A stretch of 39,646 nucleotides of DNA from Pseudonocardia autotrophica (GTDB lineage Bacteria; Actinomycetota; Actinomycetes; Mycobacteriales; Pseudonocardiaceae). Below are positions 7,014 through 14,421 of the stretch, piece by piece. Under the pieces are notes generated by a model that made no database searches, was not told the DNA's origin, and worked only from the letters and a program-made list of their open reading frames with translations. The position numbers and the translations under genes are program-made. The stretch is from NCBI RefSeq assembly GCF_000717175.1, contig NZ_JNYD01000041.1:1-39646 (forward strand). The letters run 5' to 3'. How positions within the stretch are numbered: the stretch's first letter is position 1; each line of letters begins with the position of its first letter.

Positions 7014-8555
7014 ATGGGTACCGAGCTGACCTACGCCAAGCTGCTGGAGAGCAACAACTACCTGCGGCAGCTCTCCGACACGACCTACTGGCTGTGCATC
7101 ACGCGCACGGTCCAGGAGTCGAAGCTCTTCCCGATGAACCCGTACATGCTGCTCAGCTACCTGAACAGCTTCTACCGGCTGCCGACGCTGCTGCGCGAGA
7201 TCGACTCCGTGACGCCGGCGGAGGAGCTCGGCGACCGGGCCCGCGAGGTCAGCCTCAAGGTCGACACCGTGAACGCGGCCTGGGGGATGCCTGCCTTCTA
7301 CCTGATCGGCCGGGAGATGCTCATGAACTGGGGCCTGCTCGGCCCCGCCGACGCGGTCGACGACGTCGTGGACGTCCTGGACTTCTCCCGCCGCTTCAAC
7401 CTGGCCTACCACCGCAACGACGGGCACCTGACGAACAAGGAGTTCGGCGACCGCTCCCAGTTCCTGCCGGAGCGGACCCTGCAGGTGTTCGAGGCCGACC
7501 TGCACGGCGTGACGCCGGGGGACCGGTTGCACACCGCCGCCACCAAGCTGATCGCCCAGCTGTCGCAGTACGCCTTCCTCGCCCACTGCGAGTGCCGGAT
7601 CGGCATCCACAACTCCGGCCCGTACAACTTCGGCGACAACCGCCAGCTGGTCGTCCGGGACTTCTTCGAGCTCACCGAGGGCGACTACCCCTGGCTCGAC
7701 GGCATCGCCACGCAGCTGCCCTTCTCGAACCTGACGATCCCGATCGTCTTCAAGGACACCAACTTCCACCTGATGGACGACTGGGCCTCGTTCGAGGCCG
7801 AGCCGAGCTACGCCGCGGCGAACATCGCCGCGGTCGGCATGTACACCTCGGACGCGCTCACCGACGGCTACGTGCCGGTCGGGATGGAGAACGCCGAGGT
7901 CCTCGCCGAGACCATGGAGCAGTACCGCGAGATCCTCAACCAGGCCACCGCGGACCTGTGGAAGCGGATCGCCACCTGGACCCGCGAGCAGATGATCGAC
8001 GCCGGTGCCCTGGTGTACTCGTCGGTGGCGAAGGACTTCGCGCACCTGGCGGGCACCTACCGGCAGTCGGACTGGTTCGAGCTCGACGACCGGGTGCAGC
8101 GGTTCAAGCCGCTGATGAACGACGAGTACGGCCGGGACAACCTCGGCGAGATGGTCGGGTTGCTGGGCTTCCCGCACCAGAAGACCAACGAGTACACGAT
8201 GGCCCGCTACTCCGGCCTCAACCAGAACATGCTCACCGGCATCCCGTACACCGTCCTGACCGACGACGACTTCGCCCGGACCGCGGGCGCGGCCCTGTCC
8301 GGCTCGTCGAGCCTGCCGCCCAAGAACGGGCTGTGGACGACGAGCGCCGGCCGGCTCGAGCTCGACGAGTACAACCGCCGGGCCCGGGAGTTCACCCCGG
8401 CCGTCCTGACCGGTGGCAACCGCTACCTCGACGAGGAGTGGGTCAAGCGCAACCACACCTCCGAGCGCGCGGACGCCCTCTACAGGCTGGCCCAGCGCGG
8501 CAGCCGGAACCTCGAGGGCCGGGGCGCGGGCCTGCGTCGCGCCGACCTTCCCTGA
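7014..8555 (+). CDS. Partner protein of swivelling domain, unknown family (copy 3, long form)
   Basis: 513 residues, paralogous to the 902-2098 product and to the C-terminal part of the 2101-3741 product, but about 110 residues longer at the C-terminus. Shared landmarks: Q-E-S-K-L-F-P-M-N-P-Y-M, T-P-A-E-E-L-G-D-R, Y-L-I-G-R-E-M-L, YAFLAHCECRIGIHNSGPYN, Y-P-W-L-D-G-I and D-D-W. The C-x-x-R and S-G-P-Y residues are kept in all three. No known fold signature, signal peptide or membrane helix was recognised. It lies one base after copy 3 of the swivelling domain and ends at a long palindrome. My proposal is a phosphoryl-acceptor/substrate domain, perhaps forming a hetero-complex with copies 1 and 2; this rests on context only. 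Confidence 0.75.
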   Translation: MGTELTYAKLLESNNYLRQLSDTTYWLCITRTVQESKLFPMNPYMLLSYLNSFYRLPTLLREIDSVTPAEELGDRAREVSLKVDTVNAAWGMPAFYLIGREMLMNWGLLGPADAVDDVVDVLDFSRRFNLAYHRNDGHLTNKEFGDRSQFLPERTLQVFEADLHGVTPGDRLHTAATKLIAQLSQYAFLAHCECRIGIHNSGPYNFGDNRQLVVRDFFELTEGDYPWLDGIATQLPFSNLTIPIVFKDTNFHLMDDWASFEAEPSYAAANIAAVGMYTSDALTDGYVPVGMENAEVLAETMEQYREILNQATADLWKRIATWTREQMIDAGALVYSSVAKDFAHLAGTYRQSDWFELDDRVQRFKPLMNDEYGRDNLGEMVGLLGFPHQKTNEYTMARYSGLNQNMLTGIPYTVLTDDDFARTAGAALSGSSSLPPKNGLWTTSAGRLELDEYNRRAREFTPAVLTGGNRYLDEEWVKRNHTSERADALYRLAQRGSRNLEGRGAGLRRADLP

Positions 8556-8559
8556 CCCT

Positions 8560-8599
8560 GTGAGTGGCGATGGTCGTTCCGGCGACCATCGCCACTCAC
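8560..8599. repeat. Long palindrome B, second copy of the terminator-like element
   Basis: Left arm GTGAGTGGCGATGGTCG (8560-8576) and its exact reverse complement (8583-8599) flank the loop TTCCGG. It starts 5 bases after the stop of copy 3 and sits 22 bases before the CoA-ligase start. It is near-identical to the element at 4899-4938, including the CCCT preceding the stem. Confidence 0.78.
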
Positions 8600-8621
8600 G
8601 AGGCACTCCTAGGAGACCTCT

Positions 8622-10106
8622 GTGCAGATCGGAGACCTGATCCGCCGGGCGGGGCGCCAGTTCGGCGCCGCCCCCGCGCTGATCGACGGCGAGCGGGTGG
8701 TGACCTTCGCCGAGTTCGACGAGCTCACCGACCGGCTGGGCACCGCCCTGCTCGCCCGCGGCCTGGCCCCCGGCGACCGGGTCGCGGTGCTCATGCCCAA
8801 CGGGATCGACGGCGTCGTCGTCTACTACGCGCTGGCCAAGTCCGGCCTGGTACGCGTGCCGCTCAACGTCCGGGAGACCCCGCACGAGCACGCGTACAAG
8901 ATCGAGGACTCGCAGGCCCGCGGCCTCGTCCACGCCGGGGAAGCCCCGGCGGAGGTCGAGATCGCGATCCCGGCCGACGACCTCCCCGCGCTGATCGCCG
9001 GCGCCGCGCCCGGGCCGTGCGACGTCCGCCGCGACCAGGACGCCCCGCTGCGGCTCGCCTACACCGGCGGGACCACGGGCCGGCCCAAGGCGGTGGTGCT
9101 CACCACCCGCAGCGAGCTCGCCGAGGTCGCCAACTTCCTCGTCGACCTGCTGCCGAACCTGCGGCCCGACTCGGTGATGCTGCACGCCGCACCGATCACC
9201 CACGGCAGCGGCGCGTTCTTCCTGCCGCACCTGGTCAAGGGCGCGGCCAACGTGATCGTCCCGAAGTTCTCGCCGGCGGCCTTCCTGGAGGCCGCGCAGA
9301 AGCACCGCGCGACCTCGACCTTCGTGGTCCCGACCATGATCGCGATGCTGCTGGAGGACCCGGCGACGGCGGCGGCGTCGTCGTCGGGGGCTCTCGCCCT
9401 GGAGCGGCTCTGCTACGGCGGCGCCCCGATCGCGACGACCGTGCTGCAGCGGGGGATCGACGTGCTCGGCCCGGTGTTCGCCCAGCTCTACGGCCAGGCG
9501 GAGGCGCCGCTGGCGATCACCTGCCTGCAGCCCTGGGAGCACACCCCCGAGCGGCTGACCTCGGCGGGCAAGCCCTACACGTTCGTCGAGGTCGACATCC
9601 GGGACGCCGAGGGCCGCTCGCTCGGCGTCGACCAGGTGGGGGAGGTCCTCACCCGCGGCCCGCACACGATGGACCACTACTGGCGTCGGCCGGAGGCCAC
9701 CGCCGAGACCAAGGAGCCCGACGGCTGGCTGCACACCGGCGACATCGGCCGGTGGGACGCCGACGGCTACCTGCACCTGCTCGACCGCCGGCACGACGTG
9801 ATCATCTCCGGCGGGTTCAACGTCTACCCCCGCGAGGTGGAGGACGCCCTGCTCGCGCACCCGGCCGTCGTCGAGGCGGCCGTGGTCGGGATCCCCGACG
9901 AGAAGTGGGGCGAGCGCGTCACGGCCGCCGTCGTGACCCGCGCCGAGGTGGGGGCCGACGAGATCCGTGACTTCTGCGCCGGCCGCCTGGCCGGCTTCAA
10001 ACGACCCCGGGCCGTCGAGATCTGGCCCGACCTGCCCACCAGCCCGGTCGGCAAGTCGCTGCGCCGCGAGGTGCGCGACCGCATGCTCTCCCGGAAGGAC
10101 GCCTGA
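8622..10106 (+). CDS. AMP-dependent acyl-CoA synthetase/ligase
   Basis: 494 residues, GTG start with AGGAG at 8611-8615. Class I adenylate-forming enzyme: phosphate loop Y-T-G-G-T-T-G-R-P-K, A5 motif Y-G-Q-A-E (the usual Thr is Ala), the Asp-Arg hinge region L-D-R-R-H-D-V-I-I-S-G-G-F-N-V-Y-P-R-E-V-E, and a C-terminal P-V-G-K-S catalytic Lys. It activates a carboxylic acid through an acyl-adenylate to the CoA thioester, in the cytoplasm. It is the first gene of block 3, directly after palindrome B, and its stop overlaps the next start by one base. In the proposed pathway it would activate the carboxylated product before the thiolase. Chain-length or aromatic preference cannot be read from the sequence. 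Confidence 0.9.
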   Translation: MQIGDLIRRAGRQFGAAPALIDGERVVTFAEFDELTDRLGTALLARGLAPGDRVAVLMPNGIDGVVVYYALAKSGLVRVPLNVRETPHEHAYKIEDSQARGLVHAGEAPAEVEIAIPADDLPALIAGAAPGPCDVRRDQDAPLRLAYTGGTTGRPKAVVLTTRSELAEVANFLVDLLPNLRPDSVMLHAAPITHGSGAFFLPHLVKGAANVIVPKFSPAAFLEAAQKHRATSTFVVPTMIAMLLEDPATAAASSSGALALERLCYGGAPIATTVLQRGIDVLGPVFAQLYGQAEAPLAITCLQPWEHTPERLTSAGKPYTFVEVDIRDAEGRSLGVDQVGEVLTRGPHTMDHYWRRPEATAETKEPDGWLHTGDIGRWDADGYLHLLDRRHDVIISGGFNVYPREVEDALLAHPAVVEAAVVGIPDEKWGERVTAAVVTRAEVGADEIRDFCAGRLAGFKRPRAVEIWPDLPTSPVGKSLRREVRDRMLSRKDA

Positions 10107-10714
10107 TGCTCGATCCGTACCAGCTCACCGTGCACTCCCTGACGCTGCGCCAGCTCGCGTCGGCCGAGCAGCTCGCCGAGGTCACCGGGCAGCCGGTCGC
10201 CGAGATCGAGGCCGGGCTGGAGAAGGCGGCCGCCGACGGCGCCGTCGTCGCCGCGCGGGGCAACTACATGATCAGCCCCGCCGGCCGGGCCCTGCTCGAC
10301 GAGGCCTACCCGGCGGCGTTCACCGACATCCGGGCCTCGCAGGAGATCGCCGACGCGATGGAGGCGTTCGAGACCGGCGTCAACAAGCAGGTCCTGGCCC
10401 TGACCACGGACTGGCAGACGAAGGAGGTCGGCGGCGACCGGGTGCCCAACGACCACGGCGACGCCGACTACGACGCCGCGATCATCGACAAGCTCGCCCG
10501 GGTGCACGAGAAGACCGGGAAGGTGCTGCGGCCGCTCGCCGCCGCCGATCCGCTCGTCGACCGCTTCCTCGACCGGATTGGCGGTGCGCTGACCCGGGCC
10601 GAGGGCGGCGAGACCGACTACGTCAGCGGCGTGCGGGTCGACTCGGTGCACACGGTGTGGTTCCAGATGCACGAGCACCTGCTCCGGCTGACCGGGCGGG
10701 AGCGCCCGGAATGA
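10106..10714 (+). CDS. Winged-helix-like protein of unknown function, coupled to PPDK-like gene
   Basis: 202 residues, ATG sharing one base with the ligase stop, and ending in an ATGA overlap with the PPDK-like gene. Residues about 10-70 look like a winged helix (LTLRQLASAEQLAEVTG, then a hairpin V-V-A-A-R-G-N-Y-M-I-S-P-A-G-R). The rest is helical and Asp-rich and ends F-Q-M-H-E-H-L-L-R-L-T-G-R. The tight coupling and shared operon suggest a protein-protein role with the dikinase rather than a free regulator; a DNA-binding role remains possible. I do not recognise a named family. Confidence 0.65.
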   Translation: MLDPYQLTVHSLTLRQLASAEQLAEVTGQPVAEIEAGLEKAAADGAVVAARGNYMISPAGRALLDEAYPAAFTDIRASQEIADAMEAFETGVNKQVLALTTDWQTKEVGGDRVPNDHGDADYDAAIIDKLARVHEKTGKVLRPLAAADPLVDRFLDRIGGALTRAEGGETDYVSGVRVDSVHTVWFQMHEHLLRLTGRERPE

Positions 10715-12468
10715 GCGCGACGGTGAACGCGGCGGTGGGCCACCGCTGGCTGGTCGTCCCCGACGATCCCGCGCTCGAGCCGGACCGGGAGCTGGTGGGC
10801 GGCAAGGCCTGGAGCCTGTGGCGGATGCGGTCGCTCGGGCTGCGGGTCCCGCCCGCGTTCGTGGTCACCACCGAGGCGTGCGCGGCGTACTTCGCCGGGG
10901 GCGGGCTGCCCGCGGGGCTGGTGGAGGAGCTCGAGGCGGGGATCCGGCTGCTGGAGGCGGAGCTCGGCCGCACCTTCGGCGGCGGCGACCGGCCGCTGCT
11001 CGTGTCCGTGCGCTCGGGCGCCGCGGTGAGCATGCCGGGGATGATGGACACGATCCTCGACCTGGGCTGCACGGACGAGGTGGAGCGGGCGCTCGCCGCC
11101 GAGACCGGCGACCCGGCCTTCGCGGCCGAGGTGCACCGGCGGTTCACCGGCTTCTACGGCCGGCTGGTGCTGGGCTGCACCGAGGAGCTCGAGGACCTGC
11201 CGGACACCGCCGCCGTCCGGGCCGCGCTCCTCGCCGACACCGGTGCGCGGATCCCCGCGGACCCGTGGGAGCAGCTCCGCGAGGCCGTCGCGGCGGTCTT
11301 CGCCTCCAGCCGGTCCCGGCGGGCCACGGCCTACCGCCGGCACTACGGCATCCGGGACGACCTCGGCACCGCCGTCACCGTGCAGGCCATGGTGTTCGGC
11401 AACCTCGACGACGACTCCGGCACGGGCGTGCTGTTCACCCGCAACCCGCTGACCGGGACCAAGGAGCCCTACGGGGAGTACCTGGAGCGGGGCCAGGGCG
11501 AGGACGTCGTGTCCGGGCGGGTCACGCCGAAGCCGCTGACGCACCTGGCCTCCCGCGCGCCGGCGGTCCACGCCGAGCTGCTGCGCGCTGCCGAGTGCCT
11601 GGACACCGAGGGCCGGGACGCGCAGGACATCGAGTTCACCGTCCAGCGCGGCGAGCTGTACCTGCTGCAGTCCCGGCCGGCCAAACGCACCGCCCGCGCC
11701 GCCGTCCGGATCGCCGTCGCGCTCGTCGACGAGGGGGCGATCGACCCGGCCGAGGCGGTCCGGCGGGTCACCGCCGAGCAGGTGCGGACCCTGCTGCGGC
11801 CCGAGCTCGCCGCGGGTGCGGCGGACTCCGCGGAGCTGCTGGCCTCGGGTGCCGCCGCCAGCCCCGGGGTGGCGACGGGCCTCGCGGTCGCCACGCCGGA
11901 GGAGGCGCAGCGCACGCCGGGGTCGGTGCTCGTGCGCCGCTCGACCAGTCCCGACGACGTGCACGGCATGATCGCCGCGGCCGCCGTCGTCACCGAGCAG
12001 GGCGGCGCGACCTCGCACGCCGCGGTGGTCAGCCGCGCGCTGGACACGCCCTGCGTGGTCGGGTGCGGGGCCGGCACCGTCGAGGCCCTGGTGGGCCGCG
12101 AGGTCACGGTCGACGCCACCGGCGGCCGGGTCTACGCGGGAGCCCTGCCGACCTCCGCGGTCACCGAGGCGGCCGACGACGACCTGCGGCGGCTGTGCGA
12201 GTGGGCCGACGCGCTCGCCCCGGTCCGCGTGGTGGCCGACGGCGCCGAGGCGGTGGAGCCGGTGTTCGACGCCGGCGCCGTGCCGCCCGACGAGCTCGGG
12301 GAGGCCCTGCCCGCCATCCCGCCGGGCACCCGCACCGTGCGGGGCGCCCTGTTCACCACGACCGACGGCGTGCGGGCGGCGGTCGACGCCGGGGTCGAGG
12401 TGATCGTCGCGGAGAACCGGCTGCCGGTCCTCCTCGCGGCGGTCGCACACGGGGGAGGAGCCCGATGA
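10711..12468 (+). CDS. PPDK-like protein: ATP-grasp plus phosphohistidine domain, no PEP/pyruvate barrel
   Basis: 585 residues; full pyruvate phosphate dikinases are near 880. Residues 28-330 are the PPDK ATP-grasp region with G-G-K-A-W-S-L, SVRSGAAVSMPGMMDTILDL, G-N-L-D-D-D-S-G-T-G-V-L-F-T-R-N-P and I-E-F-T-V-Q-R-G-E-L-Y-L-L-Q-S-R-P. Residues about 380-480 are the swivelling domain with canonical G-G-A-T-S-H436-A-A-V-V-S-R. A short alpha/beta tail replaces the C-terminal TIM barrel that binds PEP and pyruvate. Truncated PPDK-like proteins are known in mycobacteria (the PpdK of M. tuberculosis, about 490 residues). ATP cleavage and His phosphorylation should be possible, but transfer to pyruvate is not. 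The three separate swivelling domains in the locus are plausible phosphate carriers. Starts by ATGA overlap and ends the same way. Confidence 0.88.
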   Translation: MSATVNAAVGHRWLVVPDDPALEPDRELVGGKAWSLWRMRSLGLRVPPAFVVTTEACAAYFAGGGLPAGLVEELEAGIRLLEAELGRTFGGGDRPLLVSVRSGAAVSMPGMMDTILDLGCTDEVERALAAETGDPAFAAEVHRRFTGFYGRLVLGCTEELEDLPDTAAVRAALLADTGARIPADPWEQLREAVAAVFASSRSRRATAYRRHYGIRDDLGTAVTVQAMVFGNLDDDSGTGVLFTRNPLTGTKEPYGEYLERGQGEDVVSGRVTPKPLTHLASRAPAVHAELLRAAECLDTEGRDAQDIEFTVQRGELYLLQSRPAKRTARAAVRIAVALVDEGAIDPAEAVRRVTAEQVRTLLRPELAAGAADSAELLASGAAASPGVATGLAVATPEEAQRTPGSVLVRRSTSPDDVHGMIAAAAVVTEQGGATSHAAVVSRALDTPCVVGCGAGTVEALVGREVTVDATGGRVYAGALPTSAVTEAADDDLRRLCEWADALAPVRVVADGAEAVEPVFDAGAVPPDELGEALPAIPPGTRTVRGALFTTTDGVRAAVDAGVEVIVAENRLPVLLAAVAHGGGAR

Positions 12469-13022
12469 GCGCGCCCACCGAGCCGGAGGTCCCGGAGGCC
12501 GTCACCTACCGCGAGATCCGCGAGATCCTGCGGACCTTCGGCGACTCGGACTGGACCGGCATGACCGTGGAGCTGCACGGCATGCGGATCACGGTGGGGA
12601 AGAACGGCCCGCCCGCGGGCGGGGCCCCGCAGGCCGGGGGTGCGCCCGCGGGCCCGGTCGCCGCCCCCGCCGCCTCCGCGCCGGCGCCGGCGCCGGCCCC
12701 GGCTGCCGCTCCGGCACCGGCTGCGGCCCCCGCCCCGGTCAGCCCGGCACCGCCCGCCGCGACCGTCGACACCACGGGCTGCGTCGCCGTGACCTCGCCC
12801 GCGGTCGGGGCGTTCTGGGTGGCCCCCAGCCCGGGGCAGCCGCCGTTCGTGCAGGTCGGCGACACCGTCGAGCGGGACCAGCAGCTCGCGATCGTCGAGG
12901 TCATGAAGCTGATGAACCCGGTCGTCGCGCCCGCGGCGGGCACCGTCGTCGAGGTCTGCGCGGCCAACGCCGAGATGGTCGAGTACGAGCAGGTGCTGTT
13001 CTGGATCCGGCCCCATGGCTAG
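12465..13022 (+). CDS. Biotin carboxyl carrier protein, AccB type
   Basis: 185 residues, ATGA overlap with the previous gene. The N-terminal about 50 residues resemble AccB (Y-R-E-I-R-E-I-L-R-T-F, then V-E-L-H-G-M-R-I-T-V). A flexible Ala-Pro linker spans about residues 50-100. The biotinyl domain has the AccB-type thumb (S-P-A-V-G-A-F-W-V-A-P-S-P-G) and the biotin site E-V-M-K148-L-M-N. It carries carboxybiotin between the biotin carboxylase and carboxyltransferase encoded next. Pairing an AccB-type carrier with a pyruvate-carboxylase-type transferase is unusual, because the latter normally carries its own fused biotinyl domain. Confidence 0.92.
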   Translation: MSAPTEPEVPEAVTYREIREILRTFGDSDWTGMTVELHGMRITVGKNGPPAGGAPQAGGAPAGPVAAPAASAPAPAPAPAAAPAPAAAPAPVSPAPPAATVDTTGCVAVTSPAVGAFWVAPSPGQPPFVQVGDTVERDQQLAIVEVMKLMNPVVAPAAGTVVEVCAANAEMVEYEQVLFWIRPHG

Positions 13023-14421
13023 CCCGGCGGTCCTCGACGCGGGCGTCGCCGCCCGCCCACTGCGCCGCGTGCTCGTCGCCAACCGCGGGGAGATCGCGGT
13101 CCGGGTGATCCGGGCCTGCCGCACGCTCGGGCTGCAGACGGTCGTGGTGACCTCGACGGCCGACCGCGACGGGATGGCGGCCCGGCTCGCCGACCGGGCG
13201 GTGTGCATCGGGCCGCCGCCGGCCGGGCAGAGCTACCTGGCCGTGCCGTCCGTGCTCAGCGCGGCGCTCGGCACCGGCTGCGACGCCGTCCACCCCGGTT
13301 ACGGGTTCCTCTCCGAGAACCCGGAGTTCGCGGCCGCCTGCGTCGCGGAGGGGCTCACCTTCGTCGGCCCCCGGCCCGAGGCCGTGGCGCAGGCCGGGGA
13401 CAAGGCACGGGCCCGCGAGCTGGCCCGGACCGCCGGCATCCCGACACTCGACGGCTCGCCGATCCTGGAGACCACCGAGGCCGCCGTCGCCGCGGCTCGC
13501 GAGCTGGGGTTCCCGGTGCTGGTCAAGGCGGCTGCGGGCGGGGGTGGACGCGGCATGTCCGTCGTCGAGGACGAGGGCGAGCTGCGCGGCCGGTTCTCCG
13601 CCGCAGCCGAGGAGGCGCGGGCGGCGTTCGGCGACGGGCGCGTCTACCTGGAGCGGTTCGTCCGCAACGCCCGGCACATCGAGGTGCAGGTCGTCGGCGA
13701 CAAGCAGGGCACCGTCGTGCACGTCGGCGAGCGGGACTGCACCCTGCAGCGGCGGCACCAGAAGGTGGTCGAGGAGTCGCCCGCCCCGAACATCCCCGAG
13801 CAGGTGCGCCAGGACATCCGGTGCAGCGGCGTCGCGTTCGCCGAGGCGCTCGGCCTGGACAGCGCCGGCACCGTCGAGTTCATCTACGACGCCGACCGGC
13901 AGACCTACGCCTTCCTCGAGTTCAACGCCCGCATCCAGGTCGAGCACCCGGTCAGCGAGCTGGTCTCCGGGATCGACCTGGTGGCCGCGCAGCTGCGCGT
14001 GGCGGGCGGCGCACCGCTCGGGTTCACGCAGGACGACGTGCACCTGGCCGGGCACGCCGTCGAGGTCCGGATCACCACGGAGGACCCGGCGCGGGGGTTC
14101 GTGCCGCACCCCGGCACGGTCACCGCCTGGGAACCGCCTGCGGGGCAGGGCATCCGCGTGGACAGCCACTGCGAGCCCGGGTACGTCGTCACGCCCTTCT
14201 ACGACTCCCTGCTGGCCAAGATCGTGGCCCACGGACCCGACCGCGCGACCGCGGTCGACCGCATGATCGCCGCGCTCGACGCCCTGCGCGTCGAGGGCGT
14301 GCCGACCACCCGCGAGTTCTGCCGGGGCGCGCTCGACCATCCCGACTTCCGCGCCGGACGCGTCACCACCGACTGGATCGCGACCCGCGGACTGCCCGAC
14401 TACCTGGAGAAGGTCCGATGA
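13015..14421 (+). CDS. Biotin carboxylase subunit, AccC type
   Basis: 468 residues with ATG inside the end of the carrier gene (8-base overlap). ATP-dependent carboxylation of biotin with bicarbonate. Visible motifs: V-L-V-A-N-R-G-E-I-A-V-R, H-P-G-Y-G-F-L-S-E-N, glycine-rich lid K-A-A-A-G-G-G-G-R-G-M, R-D-C-T-L-Q-R-R-H-Q-K-V-V-E-E, and E-F-N-A-R-I-Q-V-E-H-P-V. The last usually reads E-M-N-T-R-[LI]-Q-V-E-H-P-V, so the catalytic Arg and Glu are kept while Thr is Ala. Length is normal for AccC. The C-terminus ends in an ATGA overlap with the carboxyltransferase gene. Function as biotin carboxylase is secure; the final acceptor is set by the transferase. Confidence 0.93.
   Translation: MASPAVLDAGVAARPLRRVLVANRGEIAVRVIRACRTLGLQTVVVTSTADRDGMAARLADRAVCIGPPPAGQSYLAVPSVLSAALGTGCDAVHPGYGFLSENPEFAAACVAEGLTFVGPRPEAVAQAGDKARARELARTAGIPTLDGSPILETTEAAVAAARELGFPVLVKAAAGGGGRGMSVVEDEGELRGRFSAAAEEARAAFGDGRVYLERFVRNARHIEVQVVGDKQGTVVHVGERDCTLQRRHQKVVEESPAPNIPEQVRQDIRCSGVAFAEALGLDSAGTVEFIYDADRQTYAFLEFNARIQVEHPVSELVSGIDLVAAQLRVAGGAPLGFTQDDVHLAGHAVEVRITTEDPARGFVPHPGTVTAWEPPAGQGIRVDSHCEPGYVVTPFYDSLLAKIVAHGPDRATAVDRMIAALDALRVEGVPTTREFCRGALDHPDFRAGRVTTDWIATRGLPDYLEKVR

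Noticed and set aside
4899..8599. Palindromes considered as CRISPR repeats or IS ends.
   Set aside because: Only two copies 3.6 kb apart, no spacer array, no transposase between them; position after stop codons fits terminator-like elements better.
6873..9860. A 995-codon minus-strand open frame.
   Set aside because: Antisense shadow over three clear plus-strand genes; its sequence is low-complexity Val/Arg/Gly without any domain, as usual in GC-rich DNA.
10711..12468. Short PPDK considered as a frameshifted full-length gene.
   Set aside because: No PEP/pyruvate barrel motifs are found in any frame downstream; the biotin carrier gene follows in a clean ATGA overlap.
12650..12770. Ala/Pro-rich repetitive stretch looked like a tandem repeat.
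   Set aside because: It is the normal flexible linker of the biotin carrier protein.
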